Source: Alphaproteobacteria bacterium (GTDB lineage: Bacteria; Pseudomonadota; Alphaproteobacteria; Rhizobiales; Aestuariivirgaceae). From it: 8,112 nt of DNA. Both the position numbers and the translations under genes were made by a program. Positions 5,982-8,112 of the stretch are shown piece after piece. The stretch spans positions 1-8,112 of the forward strand of contig JAJRRZ010000188.1 in assembly GCA_024279045.1 (NCBI GenBank), written 5' to 3'. The notes under the pieces were generated by a model. It had not been told where the DNA came from. It was given only the letters and a program-made list of their open reading frames with translations, and did no database searches. Numbering within the stretch: position 1 is the first letter of the stretch; each line of letters starts with the position of its first letter.

Positions 5982-6629
5982 TCAGTCATCGTCGCGATAG
6001 CGCCGATTGTATTTGTAGTCGTCATCATCCTTGTAGCCGCGGCGGTATTTCTTGTAGTCGTCGTCATCATCGTAATAACGACGTTTCTTGTCGTACTTTT
6101 TGTCATAGCGGCTGTATTTGAAGAGATACTTGTATTCGTCATCGTCGTAGATGCCGCGCTCGGCCCGCTTGTGGCAGGCTTTGCAGTTGATCTTCGATTT
6201 CACCCGCGGGTCCTTCCAGGCGCTGGGATGAACTTCTTCCTCGTGCTCATGCCGCCAGTAGGGCAATTCTGTAATGCGCAACGGAGTCCAGTCCTTGCCT
6301 ACGCCGCGCATCATCTTGCTGCGCCAGCGTGTATCGGCTGCATTGGCCATCAGGTAGGCCTTGATATGTTCCACTTTTTCCTTGGGCAGAGAAGCATCCT
6401 CACCAAAATGGTCGGACAGGTTGTCCATGATCTTCGCCCAGGAACGCGCAGGCAGGAATCCCGGCTGAAACGCCATGTGGCAATCGCCGCATTCCTTCTT
6501 GGTCATGGCATCGGTTACGGGCCGGTAACGCTCGTCCGCTCCCGCCGGCAGCAGCGCGCCAGCCACTACCAGGCTCCCGGCCAGCAAAACCGCTGCCGTC
6601 AATATCATGTTGTGTCCTGTCTTGCGCAT
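5982..6629 (-). CDS. dhc: Diheme cytochrome c (DHC) with Tyr/Asp/Lys/Arg tail
   Basis: This 215-residue periplasmic protein has a signal peptide (about 1-31, ending LLPAGA), then a diheme cytochrome c domain with CGDCH (47-51) and CKACH (149-153). Between the hemes are DHFGEDA and RITELPYWRHEH, shared almost word for word with the C-terminal domain of the b561 fusion upstream. In Rhodobacter and Shewanella such DHCs are the electron donors of SHP, and the SHP gene lies just upstream here (gap 79 bases). The last 57 residues (159-215) are exceptional: 14 Tyr, 17 Asp and 18 Lys/Arg, with acidic and basic side chains balanced 18 to 18. The start at 6629 is supported by GAGGAG at 6638-6643, 8 bases upstream; Met8 is a weaker alternative. 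The tail may dock the protein, bind metal or link redox partners (inference). Confidence 0.88.
   Translation of the reverse strand: MRKTGHNMILTAAVLLAGSLVVAGALLPAGADERYRPVTDAMTKKECGDCHMAFQPGFLPARSWAKIMDNLSDHFGEDASLPKEKVEHIKAYLMANAADTRWRSKMMRGVGKDWTPLRITELPYWRHEHEEEVHPSAWKDPRVKSKINCKACHKRAERGIYDDDEYKYLFKYSRYDKKYDKKRRYYDDDDDYKKYRRGYKDDDDYKYNRRYRDDD
6009..6070 (-). repeat. Imperfect tandem repeat coding the DHC tail
   Basis: GTATTT followed by TTGTAGTCGTC and ATCAT occurs at 6009-6028 and again at 6045-6070, the second copy with an extra GTC (one more Asp) and three inserted bases. Looser copies of the pattern reach 6150. Such triplet-rich repeats can change length by slippage, so the tail may vary between strains. 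Confidence 0.5.
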
Positions 6630-6708
6630 GGTTCTGTCTCCTCGTCTGTTACGGGCTTGCCAGGGTTGCGCCGCAAGCGCATGCCACCCCGCCAGTCTGC
6701 TGTCGTTC

Positions 6709-7146
6709 TCATTGGCTGATCATGAAGGTAATGAAATCGCCTTTCTCCACCGGTGTGCACTCGCGCCCCAGCACGCTCCTGCAGTTGCGGAGAAACCACT
6801 TTTCCACCTTTTCCGGATCGGAATAGCGCTTTGGCGATTTCGACAGCGCCATCGGCTCGATGGGCTTGCCGGTGCGTGTCTGCCCAACATCCAGAGGTGT
6901 TTTCCCGTGGCATGTGGTGCACGAAGGTGTCGCCGGTTTGCCGCCAGTATGCCGGGCCTCGTAAAACGCCTTGCCGCGCTCCGCGGAAAAGCCACCCTGC
7001 GGCAGGATGCCTTGCTCCTTCGCCTGCTGTTCGTAGCGCTTCAGCATTTCCTGCGGGCTTCCTGCCAGCGCTGCACTGGTCATGCCCGCCAGGGCCATCG
7101 CCTGCAGCACCACGCCAGCCAGGATGAATGGGGTCTTGCGTTTCAT
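6709..7146 (-). CDS. shp: Sphaeroides heme protein (SHP), O2-binding cytochrome c
   Basis: This 145-residue periplasmic monoheme cytochrome c has a signal peptide (about 1-28, ending SAALA) and one heme site CTTCH (76-80) followed by GKTPLDVG. It matches the SHP family (also called DUF1924), whose heme iron has His and Asn as axial ligands; on reduction the Asn swings away and O2 or NO can bind. In WFLRNCRSVLGREC, Asn121 is the candidate ligand, 41 residues after the heme His80, and Cys122 and Cys130 can form the nearby disulfide reported in the family. AAGGAG at 7154-7159 lies 7 bases before the ATG. It lies 37 bases after the b561 fusion gene and 79 before dhc, so the three probably form one transcript. 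The physiological role is unsettled; a terminal acceptor or sensor of O2, NO or related nitrogen compounds is proposed. Confidence 0.9.
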   Translation of the reverse strand: MKRKTPFILAGVVLQAMALAGMTSAALAGSPQEMLKRYEQQAKEQGILPQGGFSAERGKAFYEARHTGGKPATPSCTTCHGKTPLDVGQTRTGKPIEPMALSKSPKRYSDPEKVEKWFLRNCRSVLGRECTPVEKGDFITFMISQ

Positions 7147-7183
7147 GTTGTTTCTCCTTCGATTGTCCTATCGTCCAGTGCAT

Positions 7184-8112
7184 TCAGCTTTCTGCCGCGG
7201 TTTTCGGCATCTTGATCTTCACGTCGTCGAAACGTCCGGTTTCGGCATCCAGGTGGCAGGCGTTGCAGTTGGCCTTCGAGCCGACCTTTGCCGATTTGAA
7301 CAATGCTTCGGGGATGGCTGCGTGGCGCGAGCGCCACCACGGCACGGAGGAGATGCGCAAGTCCTTTGTATCCACCCGTCCCAGCATCACCGCGGCTTCC
7401 GTGTCGAAATGGGTGGCATCATTGGCTTGCAGGAAAACCAGGATCTCGCGCTCGGCCTTCTCGCCCACGGTGGCATCCTCGCCGTAATGATCCTCCAGTC
7501 CGGCAATGATGCGCTCCCACATGTCTGCCGTGCGCAGGGAAGGGTGGTGCGCATGGTGGCAGTCGCCACAATTGGATGCATAGGCCGAGATGTAGGTGAT
7601 CTGCCGCCAACGTTCGTTCGGCATGGCCGACAGCGTGTTCCACGTGCCGATGAAGAACAGCAGCACCAGAGCGAATACCACCAGTCCGCGCAGGATATAG
7701 CGTCCGCGTTCGGCATCTTCCGGCGCAACCGGCATGGTGCCTTTCGTCATGGCGCGCAGGATTGGGTGGCCAAAAACTTTCGCTTCCATGAACACCCCGG
7801 CCAGGTGCCCGGCAATGGCCACCAGCAGCAGCCAGGCCAGCACCTCGTGCAGCTCCTCCGCCACGTCGCCCATGCCGTAGCTCACGAAGGCGCGCAGCGG
7901 TCCCTGGTTTTCTTCGCCGCCCAATGCAATGACGCCTGTCAGCGTGATAAGGAACAGCAACGTGACAAGCACAACGATCATGGCCGCGCCCAGCGGGTTG
8001 TGCCCGGCAATCAGCGGCGAGCGCCCGCGCATCACGTTCCACAGGTGATCAAGCGCCTTGCGTGGCCCCAGTGGATAGGCCGACAGCCTGCTGTAGCGCC
8101 CGCCAGTGAACC
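7184..8112 (-). CDS. Cytochrome b561 fused to diheme cytochrome c (5' end outside window)
   Basis: About 308 residues are visible; the reading frame is open to the right edge, so the N-terminus (the first membrane helix or helices and some heme b ligands) is missing. The visible part begins YSRLSAYPLGPRKALDHLW, a periplasm- or cytoplasm-facing loop typical of bacterial b561, then GHNPLGA and a helix, then HEVLAWLLLVAIAGHLAG with two His spaced 14 apart that fit paired heme b ligands. A further helix (RGLVVFALVLLFFIGTW) would carry the chain to the periplasm, where a DHC domain follows with CGDCH (codons at 7556-7570) and CNACH (7253-7267). DHYGEDA and ISSVPWWRSRH mirror the separate DHC. It probably takes electrons from quinol through the hemes b to its own hemes c, then to DHC or SHP (inference from the known SHP-DHC-cytochrome b clusters). 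It is the first visible gene of the - strand operon; the promoter is outside. Confidence 0.87.
   Translation of the reverse strand, partial: FTGGRYSRLSAYPLGPRKALDHLWNVMRGRSPLIAGHNPLGAAMIVVLVTLLFLITLTGVIALGGEENQGPLRAFVSYGMGDVAEELHEVLAWLLLVAIAGHLAGVFMEAKVFGHPILRAMTKGTMPVAPEDAERGRYILRGLVVFALVLLFFIGTWNTLSAMPNERWRQITYISAYASNCGDCHHAHHPSLRTADMWERIIAGLEDHYGEDATVGEKAEREILVFLQANDATHFDTEAAVMLGRVDTKDLRISSVPWWRSRHAAIPEALFKSAKVGSKANCNACHLDAETGRFDDVKIKMPKTAAES

Noticed and set aside
6016..6043. A stretch of the DHC tail reads YKDDDD, much like the FLAG epitope DYKDDDDK.
   Set aside because: It lies inside a long natural Y/D/K/R-rich tail with similar blocks on both sides and lacks the exact tag, so it is not an engineered tag. 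It might still be recognised by anti-FLAG antibodies.
5985..6155. The repetitive tail region as a CRISPR array or mobile repeat.
   Set aside because: The copies are short, imperfect, triplet-phased and lie inside an intact reading frame, so they are coding low-complexity sequence.

Overview
The window is GC-rich and gene-dense. The TpiA and RluC-type protein sequences resemble alphaproteobacterial versions (for example the AGNWKMNGL, GGQDCH and GLTPT stretches of TpiA), so an alphaproteobacterium is the best guess. This rests on remembered family patterns, not on a search.

Left part (about 1-1920): two housekeeping genes on the + strand, triosephosphate isomerase (tpiA) and an RluC-type 23S rRNA pseudouridine synthase. 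Middle part (about 1920-5050): two further + strand genes. The first is a secreted SoxW-like thioredoxin with a CPYC active site, its own good sigma-70-type promoter and a clear intrinsic terminator. The second is a 664-residue member of the tungsten aldehyde:ferredoxin oxidoreductase (AOR) family, standing alone without its usual ferredoxin or flavoprotein partners in view. A perfect 27-bp inverted repeat (55 bp in all) closes the AOR gene and separates it from everything to the right, which is on the - strand.

Right part (5087-8112, - strand, read from right to left): a cytochrome b561 membrane protein fused to a C-terminal diheme cytochrome c domain (its N-terminus lies beyond the window), then a sphaeroides heme protein (SHP, an oxygen-binding monoheme cytochrome c with a candidate Asn ligand), then a stand-alone diheme cytochrome c (DHC) with a striking 57-residue tail made almost only of Tyr, Asp, Lys and Arg. 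Downstream on the same strand is a small membrane-anchored LuxR-type regulator with two transmembrane helices and no obvious sensor domain.

SHP, DHC and a membrane cytochrome b form a known but poorly understood module. Electrons are thought to pass from the membrane quinone pool through cytochrome b and DHC to SHP, which can bind O2 or NO. The fusion, the second DHC with its polyampholyte tail, the membrane LuxR regulator and the adjacent solitary AOR and SoxW-like thioredoxin give this locus a redox theme. Whether the + and - strand halves work together is inference. The most unusual items are the DHC tail, the b561-DHC fusion beside a second DHC, the CX3CX3C spacing of the AOR cluster motif, and the perfect 55-bp palindrome.
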